From Pseudoalteromonas luteoviolacea DSM 6061 (GTDB lineage: Bacteria > Pseudomonadota > Gammaproteobacteria > Enterobacterales > Alteromonadaceae), in the NCBI RefSeq assembly GCF_001625655.1, contig NZ_AUYB01000046.1:1-64000 (forward strand): a DNA stretch of 64,000 bases, read 5' to 3'. Made by a program: the position numbers and the translations under genes. The notes under the pieces were generated by a model. That model was not told the origin of the DNA, did not search any database, and worked only from the letters and a program-made list of their open reading frames with translations. Within the stretch, counting starts at the first letter, position 1. Each line of letters opens with the position of its first letter. This document shows, one piece after another, positions 1 through 9,032 of this stretch.

Positions 1-10
1 GTGGGTGCGC

Positions 11-62
11 ATTATAGGGAGTTCCCAAATTAGTGCAAGCACTTTTTCATTTTTATTTTATG
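11..62 (-). promoter_or_regulatory. rRNA-operon-type sigma-70 promoter, reading left out of the window
   Basis: On the minus strand there is a TATAAT -10 box (11-16), a 16-bp spacer and a TTGCAC -35 box (33-38). A GC-rich discriminator (GCGCACC) follows the -10 box, and an A/T-rich tract resembling an UP element lies upstream (about 39-62). The 16-bp spacing, GC-rich discriminator and A-tract UP element are the known hallmarks of stringently controlled rrn P1 promoters in gammaproteobacteria. I infer that an rRNA or other stable-RNA operon starts just left of base 1. No rRNA sequence is inside the window. Confidence 0.65.
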
Positions 63-231
63 GTACATGTGAGAACAATTTCGAAGGTAGTGCAGTTTAA
101 CAGTTTCTAGAAGAATACAGAGATTGTGATTCGCAACGCTATTCATTGAGAGATTTACACTAAACAACTCATTTATAAGTGCCTCGGCTCTACACGGTGA
201 ACATTCTATACGTTGTCAGAGTAGGCACTTT

Positions 232-567
232 TTAACAAAATGCCTCTCTATAGAAATAATGCTTTCTTTTAAGTTTAGTTTCACCATTTGAAATTATTTC
301 CATTGCACCTTCATTATCTAATGCAACATTAAAGTCAGTGATCCCTCTTTTTATATCTAGCTGCATCTCTAATTCAGCATTTGACCAAGACTGACCAAAC
401 CCAACCGACAAGTTTTCTAAGTTTTCTACGCTTTCATTTAACCTGTATGCCGACCCCGGAAATATCTGAGTTAAAGTGAGTGCAACAATCTGCTTTTCAT
501 GCAATAAAAAAGCGAACATTGGCTTATCCGTTTTATTGATAAATGTCACCGTAACTTTTGCAGACAT
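232..567 (-). CDS. hypothetical protein, 111 aa
   Basis: I do not recognise this family. The protein is soluble-looking, without a signal peptide or membrane segment. It has a beta-rich N-terminal half (VTVTFINKTD) and a basic, aromatic C-terminus ending in Phe-Cys. The ATG at 567 has a good Shine-Dalgarno (GAGGGA, about 6 nt upstream) and a plausible sigma-70 promoter further up. It stands alone between the leftward rRNA-type promoter and a divergent permease gene. An 8-bp inverted repeat with a long loop (177-230) lies just past its stop codon. Function is unknown. Confidence 0.7.
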   Translation of the reverse strand: MSAKVTVTFINKTDKPMFAFLLHEKQIVALTLTQIFPGSAYRLNESVENLENLSVGFGQSWSNAELEMQLDIKRGITDFNVALDNEGAMEIISNGETKLKRKHYFYREAFC

Positions 568-600
568 TGCGATTCCCTCGTTCTGAATAATCTATGTGCA

Positions 601-628
601 ACTATAGGGATATTCAGATTAAAAGCAA
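601..628 (-). promoter_or_regulatory. putative sigma-70 promoter for the 111-aa gene
   Basis: On the minus strand TTGCTT (623-628) is followed by a 16-bp spacer and TATAGT (601-606). It sits about 35 bp upstream of the ATG at 567. Both boxes are good but not perfect matches to consensus. Confidence 0.45.
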
Positions 629-835
629 TTACGGGGCATTACAGTCCATTGTGTAATAAGAAGTAATTCAATTAACCAGTAAACATATGTCCTGAAAAAA
701 TCACTTCAATCAAAGATTCAAAGTTTGTACAATCGATGCTCATTTCATACCCAGCTCAATAGCTCTGTATTAATAAGATTAACGGTATTCCCTGAGCCTT
801 CGTGCTTTACTAAAATACCAATAATAAGGGATCAT

Positions 836-1762
836 ATGACTACGACCACTTTAGATACCTCTTCGAAGGAAACAACCATTGTTATTGCATTAATAAGTGC
901 AATGCTAGTTTGGGGTTCAAGTTGGATATCAGGGAAAATTATTGCGGACATGGCTCCTTCACAAGTGACCGTGTTTTACCGTATTTCCCTTGCGGCATTA
1001 AGCATGTTACCAACCTTATATTTTATGCAAAAATTCAAACTGATTGAATTACGTTACTCAAACAAAGCGCTCTTGTGGTCATTACCTGCTGGCGTCCTAA
1101 TGGCAGTTTACAATCAGTTCTTTTTTGTTGGCCTTGTTGACGGACTGCCAGGTAAAGGAGGCATGTTAGTCACTACTACTAACCCCGTATTCACTTTTAT
1201 GCTTAGTTTCTTGATATTTCGTATGACACTCTCTACTAAACAAATACTAGGGCTCGTATTTGGGTTAATCGGTGGCTTATTAATGATAGAAGTTTGGCGC
1301 TTTAACGCAGCCGAAATATTTGCATCAGGGAACGCTTTTTTCTTGCTCGCGTCAATTACATGGGCTGCACTTACTTTGATCAGTAAGCAAGGTACCAAAT
1401 TCTCTGATTTTTTGACTTTTAGTACACTTATGTACTTATGGGCGACCTTACTTAGCTATATATTTGCATATAAGTATGAACCTTTGACAAATATAACGAG
1501 TTATTCAAGTACATATTGGTACCACATGTTGTATCTGTCGATCATTGTAATAAGTATTGCTACAACTATTTTCTTTCTAGCGACGCAAAAATTAGGTGCA
1601 AATCGTTCTAGCTCCTTTATATTCATTGTACCGGTTACCGCTATGGGCCTATCTGTATGGTATTTTGCTGAGCAGCTAAGCTTAGCTGTTTCAGTAGGCG
1701 GGGGATTTGCGCTGTGTGCCGTTTATCTATTGAATCAGCCTGCAAAGAGTAAACAAGACTAG
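836..1762 (+). CDS. EamA/DMT-family membrane permease
   Basis: A 308-residue inner-membrane protein with about ten hydrophobic helices in two similar halves, the layout of the drug/metabolite transporter (EamA) family, which exports or imports small metabolites. Helix 1 begins around IALISAMLVWGSSWISGK, with the typical WGSSW motif, and the second half repeats the fold. The frame is open from base 725, but the ATG at 836 is chosen because AAGGGA lies directly upstream and the following residues are a normal short cytoplasmic tail. The end overlaps the convergent Mpo1-like gene by 4 bp. Substrate cannot be told from sequence. Confidence 0.85.
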   Translation: MTTTTLDTSSKETTIVIALISAMLVWGSSWISGKIIADMAPSQVTVFYRISLAALSMLPTLYFMQKFKLIELRYSNKALLWSLPAGVLMAVYNQFFFVGLVDGLPGKGGMLVTTTNPVFTFMLSFLIFRMTLSTKQILGLVFGLIGGLLMIEVWRFNAAEIFASGNAFFLLASITWAALTLISKQGTKFSDFLTFSTLMYLWATLLSYIFAYKYEPLTNITSYSSTYWYHMLYLSIIVISIATTIFFLATQKLGANRSSSFIFIVPVTAMGLSVWYFAEQLSLAVSVGGGFALCAVYLLNQPAKSKQD

Positions 1763-2064
1763 ATACTTATTTTTCGGGTGATGATATCTTTAAACATCAC
1801 CCAATCCGCTAGCAAACTGTAGAACGGATAGGTAAAAGTAGCTGGCTTGTTTCCTTCATAAATAAAATGCCCTAACCACGCAAAGCCATAACCAATAACA
1901 GGTATAAGTATTAGCAACGCCCATAGTTGCGTAACCACACAAATTAGTAATGCCAACAGTACTAGAGAAGAACCAATAAAGTGCATCCGCCTGCAGTATC
2001 GATTACTGTGTTCTTGCAGATAAAATTGATAAAACTCATCAAAATTATTAAATTTGCGTGCCAT
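1759..2064 (-). CDS. Mpo1/DUF962-like small membrane protein
   Basis: A 101-residue protein with the DUF962 (YGL010w/Mpo1-like) pattern. A charged N-terminus has FxxFYxFYLQEH and an RRMHFIGS segment, then come hydrophobic helices, a GYGFAWLGHFIYEGNKP segment, and a C-terminal YPFYSLLADW stretch. The conserved His and Asn residues of the family (HxxG, GHxxxExNKP) are visible. In yeast Mpo1 is a dioxygenase acting on 2-hydroxy fatty acids. Whether bacterial members do the same is not established. The gene lies downstream of the RND efflux operon but is separated from it by a hairpin at 2082-2106, so it is probably independent. Confidence 0.8.
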   Translation of the reverse strand: MARKFNNFDEFYQFYLQEHSNRYCRRMHFIGSSLVLLALLICVVTQLWALLILIPVIGYGFAWLGHFIYEGNKPATFTYPFYSLLADWVMFKDIITRKISI

Positions 2065-2081
2065 ATTCCGCTCTCGTCTTT

Positions 2082-2106
2082 GGTTGAGCCCGAAGTGGGC
2101 TCAACC
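2082..2106. terminator. 10-bp perfect hairpin downstream of the RND permease
   Basis: GGTTGAGCCC, a 5-nt loop, then GGGCTCAACC. It is located 20 bp beyond the permease stop and 18 bp before the Mpo1-like start. No T-run follows on the minus strand, so it may be a weak terminator or a transcript-end stabiliser. Confidence 0.5.
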
Positions 2107-2125
2107 TGAACCTCACTGAAAATAC

Positions 2126-5100
2126 CTAAGTTTCAATCCTAGCAACCTTGCCTGAAAAGAACGTATAAAAACTGGGTAAAACAAACAATGTCAATAACGT
2201 AGAGCTTACCAATCCACCAATTACAACAACTGCAATTGGCTTTTGTAACTCAGCCCCTACCCCTTGTGCCAATAACATAGGCAAAAGACCCAGTGCAGAT
2301 GTCAAAGCTGTCATTAGTACGGGCCTTAAACGTGAAACAGCACCATCCAAAATAGCATCATGAACACTTTGCTGGCGACATCGAGCATTAATACTCTCGA
2401 CCAGCACGACTCCATTCAAAATAGCCACACCAAATAAGGTAATAAACCCCACTGAGCTGGGAACTGACAAGTATAACCCTGAAAAGTATAGTGCAATGAT
2501 CCCACCTACGGTTGCCAATGGAATATTTATCAATATCAACACTGATTGACCTACAGATTTAAAGGCCACCAGTAGCAGTAAAGCGATCAGAGAAATGGAT
2601 ATAGGGACTATTAGTTTAAGGCGATTTTGTGCCCTTTGCTGACTTTCAAATTGACCACCAATAACCATGGAGTAACCCGCTGGTAATTCTATGTCGGAAG
2701 AAACTAGATTGTGTATTTGTGAAACCACACTTCCCATGTCTGCACCTTGGACATTTGCTTGAACAACAATTCGCCTTTGCACATCATCTCGCCGTATTTG
2801 AGGAGCCCCCGTTCCTAACTCTATTTCAGCCACATCTCCGAGCCTTACCCATGCACCACTGGGAGACAACAAAGTTAAGTCAGCAATAGCCAAAGGACTA
2901 TTTCGAAATTTTTTATCCAACCGTACATATATGTCATAACGCTCATTTCCTTTCACAATTTGGCCACTATGTTGACCACCAATACCTTCATTGACAATCG
3001 CCATAACGTCTGCGACTGAAAGGCCATAGCGAGATAATTCACGGCGTTTAGGCGTTATTACTAATTGGGACTCACCTGTTATTTGTTCTAATGCCACATC
3101 CGAAGTGCCTGGAACTCTTTTAATCACTTGCTCAAGCTGCGCTCCTTTTTGGGCCAAAACGTCTAGATCTGGGCCAAATAACTTAATCGCTAGCTGGGCT
3201 TTAACACCGGACAGTAGTTCATCGACACGCGTTGCAATTGGCTGAGAAAAGTTAAGTAAAACACCAGGAAACACACTTAGACTATTTTTCATGAGCGATT
3301 GTAATTCTTTTCTATTACTCGCGCTTTGCCATTGTTTTTGCGGTTTAAGTCCAATATAGATCTCTATATTGTTAACTGGCTCAGGGTCCCCACCAATCTC
3401 TGCACGCCCAATTCTACTGAGCGCATACGTTACCTCTGGAAACTTAAGTAGCTTCTCTTCTAGTTTTGGCGCCAACGTTAGCGCTGTTTCCAAATTGGCA
3501 GAAGATGCTAGTGTCACTCGTAAGTTTATTGTCCCCTCTTCTAGCTCTGGAGCAAATTCAGTGCCGATTTTAGATGCAAAATAAATACTAATAGATAGCA
3601 GTCCCATCAGTCCTAGCAACAGTAGCTTATTGTGCCCCATAACCCAGGACAAACCGGCTCGGTATTTGTTTTCCAGAAAATTTACGACTCTATTTTCTTT
3701 CGTTTTCAGCCCCTTGCGATAAACAATACTCGCTAGCGCTGGGACCCCAAACAAAGCAATGATGACCGCGAAAACAATAGCCAACATAATGCTCATTGCC
3801 ATTGGCTCAAACATCTTTGCCTCCACCCCTTCAAAGCTAAATAAAGGGGCAAAAACAATTAATATAATCAGCGACGCAAAGAAAATTGAACGCGCAACTT
3901 CATGGGCAGCACTCACTATTAACCCATTTTGCTTAGACGCTTCTTTGGCGTTCAATTCCTGTGAAGTAGCGAGCTTAGCTACGATTCTTTCAGTCATTAC
4001 TACAGAACCATCAACTAACATTCCGATAGCAATAGCTATTCCGCCCAAGGACATTAGATTAGCCGATATACCAAGCCAAACCATCGTCATCAATGCCAGA
4101 CCAATTGATAAAGGAACAGAGATTAGAACTAATAAGGTAGCTTTTAAGTTTAGTAAAAACAGCATCAATACAATGGTGATGAAGATAAATGCTAGACCAA
4201 GTGCTTTTGTAACCGTCATAACTGCCTGTTCAACAAGATATGCTTGGTCATAAAACGGCACCACGCTAACACCTTTTGGCAAGGCCTTTTCTATATTTGC
4301 CAAACGCGCATGAATAGCATCAATCGTTTGTTTGCTGTTCGCGCCACTGCGCTTAAGCACGATGCCTGACACCACTTCACCCATTGCCACAGGCCGCTCA
4401 TTCTCATCCCGTTTTGTCATCGTAACCGCACCTTGGCGAATTTCCTCACCAAACTGCACGTTCGCTACATCAGCAATAGTAATGACGGTACCACCTATCA
4501 CTTTAACTGGCACTTGCGCAATTTGCTCAAGCCCTAACTCTCCACTTCTAAACCATCCCGCACCTCTGATAACCAGCTGCTCTTGCCCTCTATCCATATA
4601 CCAACCACCTGCGTTTACGTTGTTGTTTCGCAGGGCCAATTGAATATCTGCCTGAGTGAGTTGATATGCCAATAATCTTCTAGGATTTAAATTCACTTGA
4701 TACTGACGTACTGAGCCGCCAAAAGACAATACATCTGTCACACCATCAATTGGCATAAGCAGCAATTTAACTAACCAATCATTGAGGCTTCTCAATGCCA
4801 TCTGATCATAACCAGAGTTTGAGTCTGCTACTAATAAGTACTGAAATATCTGTCCAAGACCTGATGTATTTGGTCCCATTTTGGGTGTTCCTATACCAGT
4901 CGGAATTGCTTCTTTAGCATCTTGCAAGCGCTCAAACACAAGTTGTCTAGCAAAATAGATATCTGTACCATCTTTAAAGACTACCGTCACTCCAGAAAGC
5001 CCCGTTTTAGATATTGACCTCACTTCTTGTACATCAGGCAATGCATACATAGCCGCCTCAATGGGGTAAGTGATGAGCTGCTCGACCTCTTCAGCCGCCA

Positions 5101-5266
5101 AGCCAGATGCTTCAGTATTCACCACCACTTGAATGGTGGTAACATCTGGAAATGCATCAAGATTTAGCTTTTGAATCGAGAAAACACTTAGAATAGTCAT
5201 CAAGACCATACTGGCCAATACAAGGTAGCGATTATTCACCGCATATAAAATCGTGTTGTTAAGCAT
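2126..5266 (-). CDS. heavy-metal efflux RND permease (CusA/CzcA family)
   Basis: A 1046-residue inner-membrane proton-driven pump of the HME-RND family, which exports metal cations from cytoplasm and periplasm through a tripartite complex. The length is normal for the family. Visible features are the N-terminal helix followed by LDAFPDVTTIQVVVNTEASG, two large periplasmic loops, the TM4 segment GGIAIAIGMLVDGSVVMTER, and EFAPELEEGTINLR at the start of the second half. The TM4 pattern is closer to CusA-like than to CzcA proteins carrying DFG, but metal specificity is not certain. Its start lies 11 bp after the adaptor stop, so the two genes are co-transcribed. No outer-membrane channel gene is adjacent. 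Confidence 0.92.
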   Translation of the reverse strand: MLNNTILYAVNNRYLVLASMVLMTILSVFSIQKLNLDAFPDVTTIQVVVNTEASGLAAEEVEQLITYPIEAAMYALPDVQEVRSISKTGLSGVTVVFKDGTDIYFARQLVFERLQDAKEAIPTGIGTPKMGPNTSGLGQIFQYLLVADSNSGYDQMALRSLNDWLVKLLLMPIDGVTDVLSFGGSVRQYQVNLNPRRLLAYQLTQADIQLALRNNNVNAGGWYMDRGQEQLVIRGAGWFRSGELGLEQIAQVPVKVIGGTVITIADVANVQFGEEIRQGAVTMTKRDENERPVAMGEVVSGIVLKRSGANSKQTIDAIHARLANIEKALPKGVSVVPFYDQAYLVEQAVMTVTKALGLAFIFITIVLMLFLLNLKATLLVLISVPLSIGLALMTMVWLGISANLMSLGGIAIAIGMLVDGSVVMTERIVAKLATSQELNAKEASKQNGLIVSAAHEVARSIFFASLIILIVFAPLFSFEGVEAKMFEPMAMSIMLAIVFAVIIALFGVPALASIVYRKGLKTKENRVVNFLENKYRAGLSWVMGHNKLLLLGLMGLLSISIYFASKIGTEFAPELEEGTINLRVTLASSANLETALTLAPKLEEKLLKFPEVTYALSRIGRAEIGGDPEPVNNIEIYIGLKPQKQWQSASNRKELQSLMKNSLSVFPGVLLNFSQPIATRVDELLSGVKAQLAIKLFGPDLDVLAQKGAQLEQVIKRVPGTSDVALEQITGESQLVITPKRRELSRYGLSVADVMAIVNEGIGGQHSGQIVKGNERYDIYVRLDKKFRNSPLAIADLTLLSPSGAWVRLGDVAEIELGTGAPQIRRDDVQRRIVVQANVQGADMGSVVSQIHNLVSSDIELPAGYSMVIGGQFESQQRAQNRLKLIVPISISLIALLLLVAFKSVGQSVLILINIPLATVGGIIALYFSGLYLSVPSSVGFITLFGVAILNGVVLVESINARCRQQSVHDAILDGAVSRLRPVLMTALTSALGLLPMLLAQGVGAELQKPIAVVVIGGLVSSTLLTLFVLPSFYTFFSGKVARIET

Positions 5267-5277
5267 TGATCCACTCC

Positions 5278-6474
5278 CTAATGGTTGTGCGGATCAAAGC
5301 CGCTTTTTGCGAGCTCAGATGCGATGAAAAATGCCCCTTTGACAGCAACACGGCTTCCCTCTGGCAAACCATATACCATGCGTTGGTCATCAATTTGCGG
5401 CCCCATTTTTACTTGCACAGGCAAGAACGATTTATCAACCTGTTCAACAAACACCAACCAATTTTGATCTACCCCCCTTATTACAGCTGACTCCGGAATA
5501 ACCATCGCCTTGTGCTCGGAAGTAACAACAAAGCGTACATCTACAAACATACCAGCATGTAATGTATCACTTTCATTATTTACAGAGAGCCTCACAACTT
5601 TAGTACGTGTTTGCGTATCAATAGTGTGTGTTTGTTGTATGATTTGCGCCACATAATCTCGGTTATCAACAGATACGAAAGCCTGCGAGACTCGCTCTAA
5701 GTCAAACTTTGTATTTACTGACAATTTAGCATCAATCCATAACGTCGTTTCATCTGCCAAAAGCATAAGCTCGCTGCCAGCTGAGATCCGTTGGCCTTGT
5801 GAAAAGTTATCTTTCAAAACAACCCCTGCCTGCTTAGCAACCAATGTGTATTGACCTAATGTATCGCTTGTCGGTGAATGAAGTTTTTGTATCGCTACAT
5901 CATTCAAGCCTAATGCTATCAGTTGACCATAAGCTGCATTGAACCTTGTTTTAGCAGCAAGGCGCTCGCTTTCACTCACAGTTTCAGAACCCAATTTTGC
6001 TGTTCTTTCCCACTCATTTTTAGCTAGCAAGTAATCTGCTTGCGCTTGAGCCATTTCATGGCTAAACAAAGTAACGAGCTTTTGCCCTTGCTGTACTTTT
6101 TCGCCTAAAACTACATAGCGATTCATTACCACCGATTCTGTGCGGGGAGATACGATATAACTGGTGTACCCGTTTGCTTTGACTTCTGCTGGCGCATAAT
6201 AAGTTTGCGCATAGACATTCGTATAAACTTTAGTTACTTCAACTCCAGCCATTGATCGTTGAACTTTACTTAGCGAAACTGCCTGATGCTGGACTGCATC
6301 ATCATGTGTGTCTTCGCTGTGATCATGGCTATGTTGTTCTGGGCGCTGATGCGCAAGATCTGGTTGAAGCGCCAACGAATGTTCATGTTCGTCAGCGTTC
6401 GCTAAAGAGCATGTGCTTTGTAATAAAGCAAAAAAAATAAAAAATATGACAGACTGCTTAGGTTTAATACCCAT
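5278..6474 (-). CDS. RND efflux periplasmic adaptor (CusB/CzcB family), His-rich N-terminus
   Basis: A 398-residue membrane-fusion protein that links the RND permease to an outer-membrane channel. It has an N-terminal signal sequence ending near SLANA. A His/Asp-rich stretch follows (residues about 28-65, with HEHS and HSHDHSEDTHDD) and probably binds metal. Next come the barrel-sandwich/lipoyl segment (SPRTESVVMNRYVVLGEKVQ), an alpha-hairpin, and beta-barrel domains. The C-terminus again ends His-rich (DPHNH). The ATG at 6474 is preceded by AAAGGAGG. It is the second gene of the operon, after the Cys/His-rich protein and before the permease. Confidence 0.9.
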   Translation of the reverse strand: MGIKPKQSVIFFIFFALLQSTCSLANADEHEHSLALQPDLAHQRPEQHSHDHSEDTHDDAVQHQAVSLSKVQRSMAGVEVTKVYTNVYAQTYYAPAEVKANGYTSYIVSPRTESVVMNRYVVLGEKVQQGQKLVTLFSHEMAQAQADYLLAKNEWERTAKLGSETVSESERLAAKTRFNAAYGQLIALGLNDVAIQKLHSPTSDTLGQYTLVAKQAGVVLKDNFSQGQRISAGSELMLLADETTLWIDAKLSVNTKFDLERVSQAFVSVDNRDYVAQIIQQTHTIDTQTRTKVVRLSVNNESDTLHAGMFVDVRFVVTSEHKAMVIPESAVIRGVDQNWLVFVEQVDKSFLPVQVKMGPQIDDQRMVYGLPEGSRVAVKGAFFIASELAKSGFDPHNH

Positions 6475-6630
6475 AAATAAAACCTCCTTTTATCAACCAT
6501 ATAACATGGCAACCTGTGCCAGATAGGGATGACAAAAATGTCATGTTCAGCTATTCGCTCAATACCTGTGGTAACAAGCTAAGACATGACAAACTAACAC
6601 GAACTAACGTGCGTGTTTTTATATGTTCAG

Positions 6631-6668
6631 TTGGATATGTTTAGTTATCCAAAACTCAACGGTTGAGT
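6631..6668. promoter_or_regulatory. two inverted repeats upstream of the metal-efflux adaptor
   Basis: TTGGATA (6631-6637) pairs with TATCCAA (6646-6652), and ACTCAAC (6654-6660) pairs with GTTGAGT (6662-6668) around a single G. They lie between the Cys/His-rich gene and the adaptor start. They could be an operator for a metal-responsive regulator or an mRNA structure. No regulator gene is adjacent. Confidence 0.3.
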
Positions 6669-6728
6669 CATTGCCCATGTTGTACATACACACTAAGTTG
6701 GGAATATTGAGCAATGAAAAGCGACGAG

Positions 6729-7082
6729 TTATGACAAAATTGGAGGTTTAAACTTGGCTTCGATTCTTTTTCGCACCTGTCTATCAGGTACATTAAAGAT
6801 GGCAGATGAGAGATCTAGAGTACTATAATCCTGAAGCTCTGAGCTCACCCAAGATGTATGACTGCCCGAGCAATGTCCGCAATGATGACAATCTTGAATG
6901 GCATGACCATGCTCGTCTAATTTAACTGATGTTGTTAATTGTTCGTCATATTGATGAGTGTGGCTAGCTTGAAGGTGCTTCCCGTCTATCGGCTGGAGCT
7001 CAGATATCGACGCGACAGACATCACGGATTGCAATGCAATCACTATCATGAGTATCACGTAAACCGCTATCCTGAATATCAA
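6729..7082 (-). CDS. small exported Cys/His-rich protein, probable metal binder
   Basis: A 117-residue protein with an N-terminal hydrophobic segment (IAVYVILMIVIALQSVMSV) acting as signal peptide or anchor. A His-containing region (HTHQYDE, DEHGHA) and a dense CHHCGHCSGSH cluster around residues 65-75 follow. Small proteins of this style, resembling DUF2946, are often encoded beside heavy-metal RND systems. Gene order and strand place it as the first gene of the efflux cluster, about 250 bp before the adaptor. A role in metal sensing or capture is inferred from the ligand-rich motif only. Confidence 0.65.
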   Translation of the reverse strand: MIFRIAVYVILMIVIALQSVMSVASISELQPIDGKHLQASHTHQYDEQLTTSVKLDEHGHAIQDCHHCGHCSGSHTSWVSSELQDYSTLDLSSAIFNVPDRQVRKRIEAKFKPPILS

Positions 7083-7347
7083 GCTAACACCTTAGTATTA
7101 AAAATAATGCGTCGACAATATAAACAGCACAGCAAAAAAAGTCAATTTAATGAGGCACAAATAAAAACATAAGTTACTGTTATAAAATAACATTACCTAT
7201 ATAAATTGCAAAATTTTTAATAGCTAAAAACGGGAATTAGACTCTCTAATTATCAGCGTACCAAGCTTTGATTAAAAACCAATCGAGCACGATAAGTCCC
7301 TTACCGAGAGTGTTATATGATTGAGGCCAGTGATCATTTTCCTATAC

Positions 7348-7821
7348 TCACAAGTCTTTTTTCATAACGAGTACCCGCACACCTTTTGAGTCCGCTTCAA
7401 AAAGAGGCTCAAAGCCTAGTTTGCTATATAAACCGCCACCTAAAGATTCCGTTTGCAAATAAAGCGTTTTAATGTCTAGGCGCTTGGCTTGTTTAATAAG
7501 ATACAATACTAAATGTTTAGCAATATTTGCGCCTCTGGCTGAAGGCGACACGAAAACGCCACCAAGCCAGTGCTCATATTCTAAATATGCGTCCATTTCA
7601 TGAAACTTCAGCTCTGCAACACCCACTAATTCATCGCCTCTTAGAGCGATGATACTCATTGGCAAACAGTGTTGATTGAGTGCTTTTTCAAGCTTTTGCC
7701 TAACTTCTAGCAAAGAATAGCGTCCACTTTGTTCGCACCATTCTTCGAAATACCAAGATGCAATTGTTTTGAGGTATTGTGGTTTGTCTGCTAAATAATA
7801 AAAATCCAAGTCCTTGTTCAT
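7348..7821 (-). CDS. GNAT-family N-acetyltransferase
   Basis: A 157-residue acetyltransferase. The acetyl-CoA-binding motif A is visible as GGVFVSPSARGANIAKHLV (around residues 88-106), preceded by the substrate-side strand VGVAELKF and followed by LYLQTESLGGGLYSKLGFE, typical for motif B. Substrate is unknown. The start at 7821 lies 20 bp after the stop of another GNAT gene, so the two probably form a small operon. Confidence 0.85.
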   Translation of the reverse strand: MNKDLDFYYLADKPQYLKTIASWYFEEWCEQSGRYSLLEVRQKLEKALNQHCLPMSIIALRGDELVGVAELKFHEMDAYLEYEHWLGGVFVSPSARGANIAKHLVLYLIKQAKRLDIKTLYLQTESLGGGLYSKLGFEPLFEADSKGVRVLVMKKDL

Positions 7822-7841
7822 TTGACCACTTCCTTAATATG

Positions 7842-8324
7842 TTACTCCAACCATTTATACATAATATAACTATCTACTAAACCAAGTTTTGGGTGCCTGT
7901 ATGCTTTTGGAATTGTCCCAATAATATCGTACCCCAGTTTTTTCCATAGGGACACGGCAACTTCATTACTCGATACCACTGAATTGAATTGCATCGCGCG
8001 AAAGCCAAGCTCCAAGGCTTGTTTTTGAGAGTGTTCACACAACTTTCTTGCCAGTCCCTTACCTCTCGCGTGGGGAGATATCATATACCCACAGTTACTT
8101 ATGTGGTCGCTTGGCCCCATAGCATTAGCTTTAAGATAATAGCTGCCAAGTACTTTATCATTTTCAACGTATACAAAGCTCTTTAACGGCTGCTCACACC
8201 AAAGTTGATAGGCGCACTCTTCATCCATTTGCGGATCAAATGCATAGGTCTCTTGTTGTAAGATTATTTCTTTAAACACGGGCCAAAATGCAACAAAATC
8301 TTGCTTTGTCATCGCTCTGATCAT
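7842..8324 (-). CDS. GNAT-family N-acetyltransferase
   Basis: A 160-residue acetyltransferase starting MIRAMTKQDF. It has the strand VLGSYYLKANAMGP, then the CoA-binding segment YMISPHARGKGLARKLCEHS (residues about 83-102) and VSLWKKLGYDIIGTIPKAYRHP near the C-terminus. This arrangement is common in L-amino-acid or small-molecule acetyltransferases (PhnO/YhhY-like), but the substrate cannot be named. It is upstream of and co-directional with the second GNAT gene. Confidence 0.87.
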   Translation of the reverse strand: MIRAMTKQDFVAFWPVFKEIILQQETYAFDPQMDEECAYQLWCEQPLKSFVYVENDKVLGSYYLKANAMGPSDHISNCGYMISPHARGKGLARKLCEHSQKQALELGFRAMQFNSVVSSNEVAVSLWKKLGYDIIGTIPKAYRHPKLGLVDSYIMYKWLE

Positions 8325-8451
8325 ATCAACTTACTCCATATTGAAGGGCGTTCATTGGTGATGTAACCAATGCTTTTGTGATAAATATCATGTGCATAAG
8401 CTCAAGGAAATAGCAAGATTGAGACGATAAAAGAACGACAAAGACTACAAT

Positions 8452-8477
8452 ACAACCTGCACAGCTATACAGGTTGT
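8452..8477 (-). terminator. hairpin downstream of the YaiI-type gene
   Basis: ACAACCTG (8452-8459) pairs with CAGGTTGT (8470-8477) around a 10-nt loop, 16 bp past the stop of the YaiI-type gene. The minus-strand tail (ATTGTAGTCTTTG) is only moderately T-rich. Confidence 0.45.
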
Positions 8478-8493
8478 TCTGACAGTGATGGAT

Positions 8494-8946
8494 TTATTTG
8501 GATTTATGTTGCTGCAACCACCTATCCAGACAGTTGGCAAATTGTTGCTTCTCACTTTGGCTTAGTGGAGGTGGTCCACCGGTTTGCACACCACTGCTTC
8601 TAAGCGTATCCATAAAGTCACGCATATTTAGGCGAGCACGAATATTTTCTGATGTGTACATTTCACCACGTGTACTTAATGCCAAACCACCTTTTTCAAT
8701 AACTTCCGCAGCAAGGGGGATATCACTGGTTATTACTAGATCGCCTGAATTCATGCGCTTAACAATTTCATTGTCAGCAACATCAAAACCCGCACTCACT
8801 TGTAGTTTGCAAATGTAAGGAGATGTAGGTGTTTTTAAATATTGATTCGCGACAAGGGTCAAAGTCACTTTTGTTCTTACCGCAGCACGAAACAAAATCT
8901 CTCTTATCACAACAGGGCACGCATCAGCATCAACCCAAATAGCCAT
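8494..8946 (-). CDS. yaiI: YaiI/YqxD (DUF188) family protein
   Basis: A 150-residue protein matching the UPF0178/DUF188 family. It begins [22 protein letters not shown] and contains the conserved [19 protein letters not shown] and [14 protein letters not shown] segments. The fold is PIN-like with acidic residues, which suggests a nuclease, but no activity is firmly established. A strong Shine-Dalgarno (AAGAGGAG) precedes the ATG at 8946. It is a single gene with a hairpin after its stop. Confidence 0.92.
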   Translation of the reverse strand: MAIWVDADACPVVIREILFRAAVRTKVTLTLVANQYLKTPTSPYICKLQVSAGFDVADNEIVKRMNSGDLVITSDIPLAAEVIEKGGLALSTRGEMYTSENIRARLNMRDFMDTLRSSGVQTGGPPPLSQSEKQQFANCLDRWLQQHKSK

Positions 8947-9032
8947 ACTTTTCTCCTCTTAAAAAGCTTGGGCTGTCAATTGAGTGGCATGATACGCACA
9001 TTTATTACGTCTGCATATAGCAACCCCCTCAT

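Noticed and set aside
177..230. 8-bp inverted repeat near the left edge as a terminator
   Set aside because: The loop is 38 nt and the T-run lies on the wrong side for the upstream minus-strand gene.
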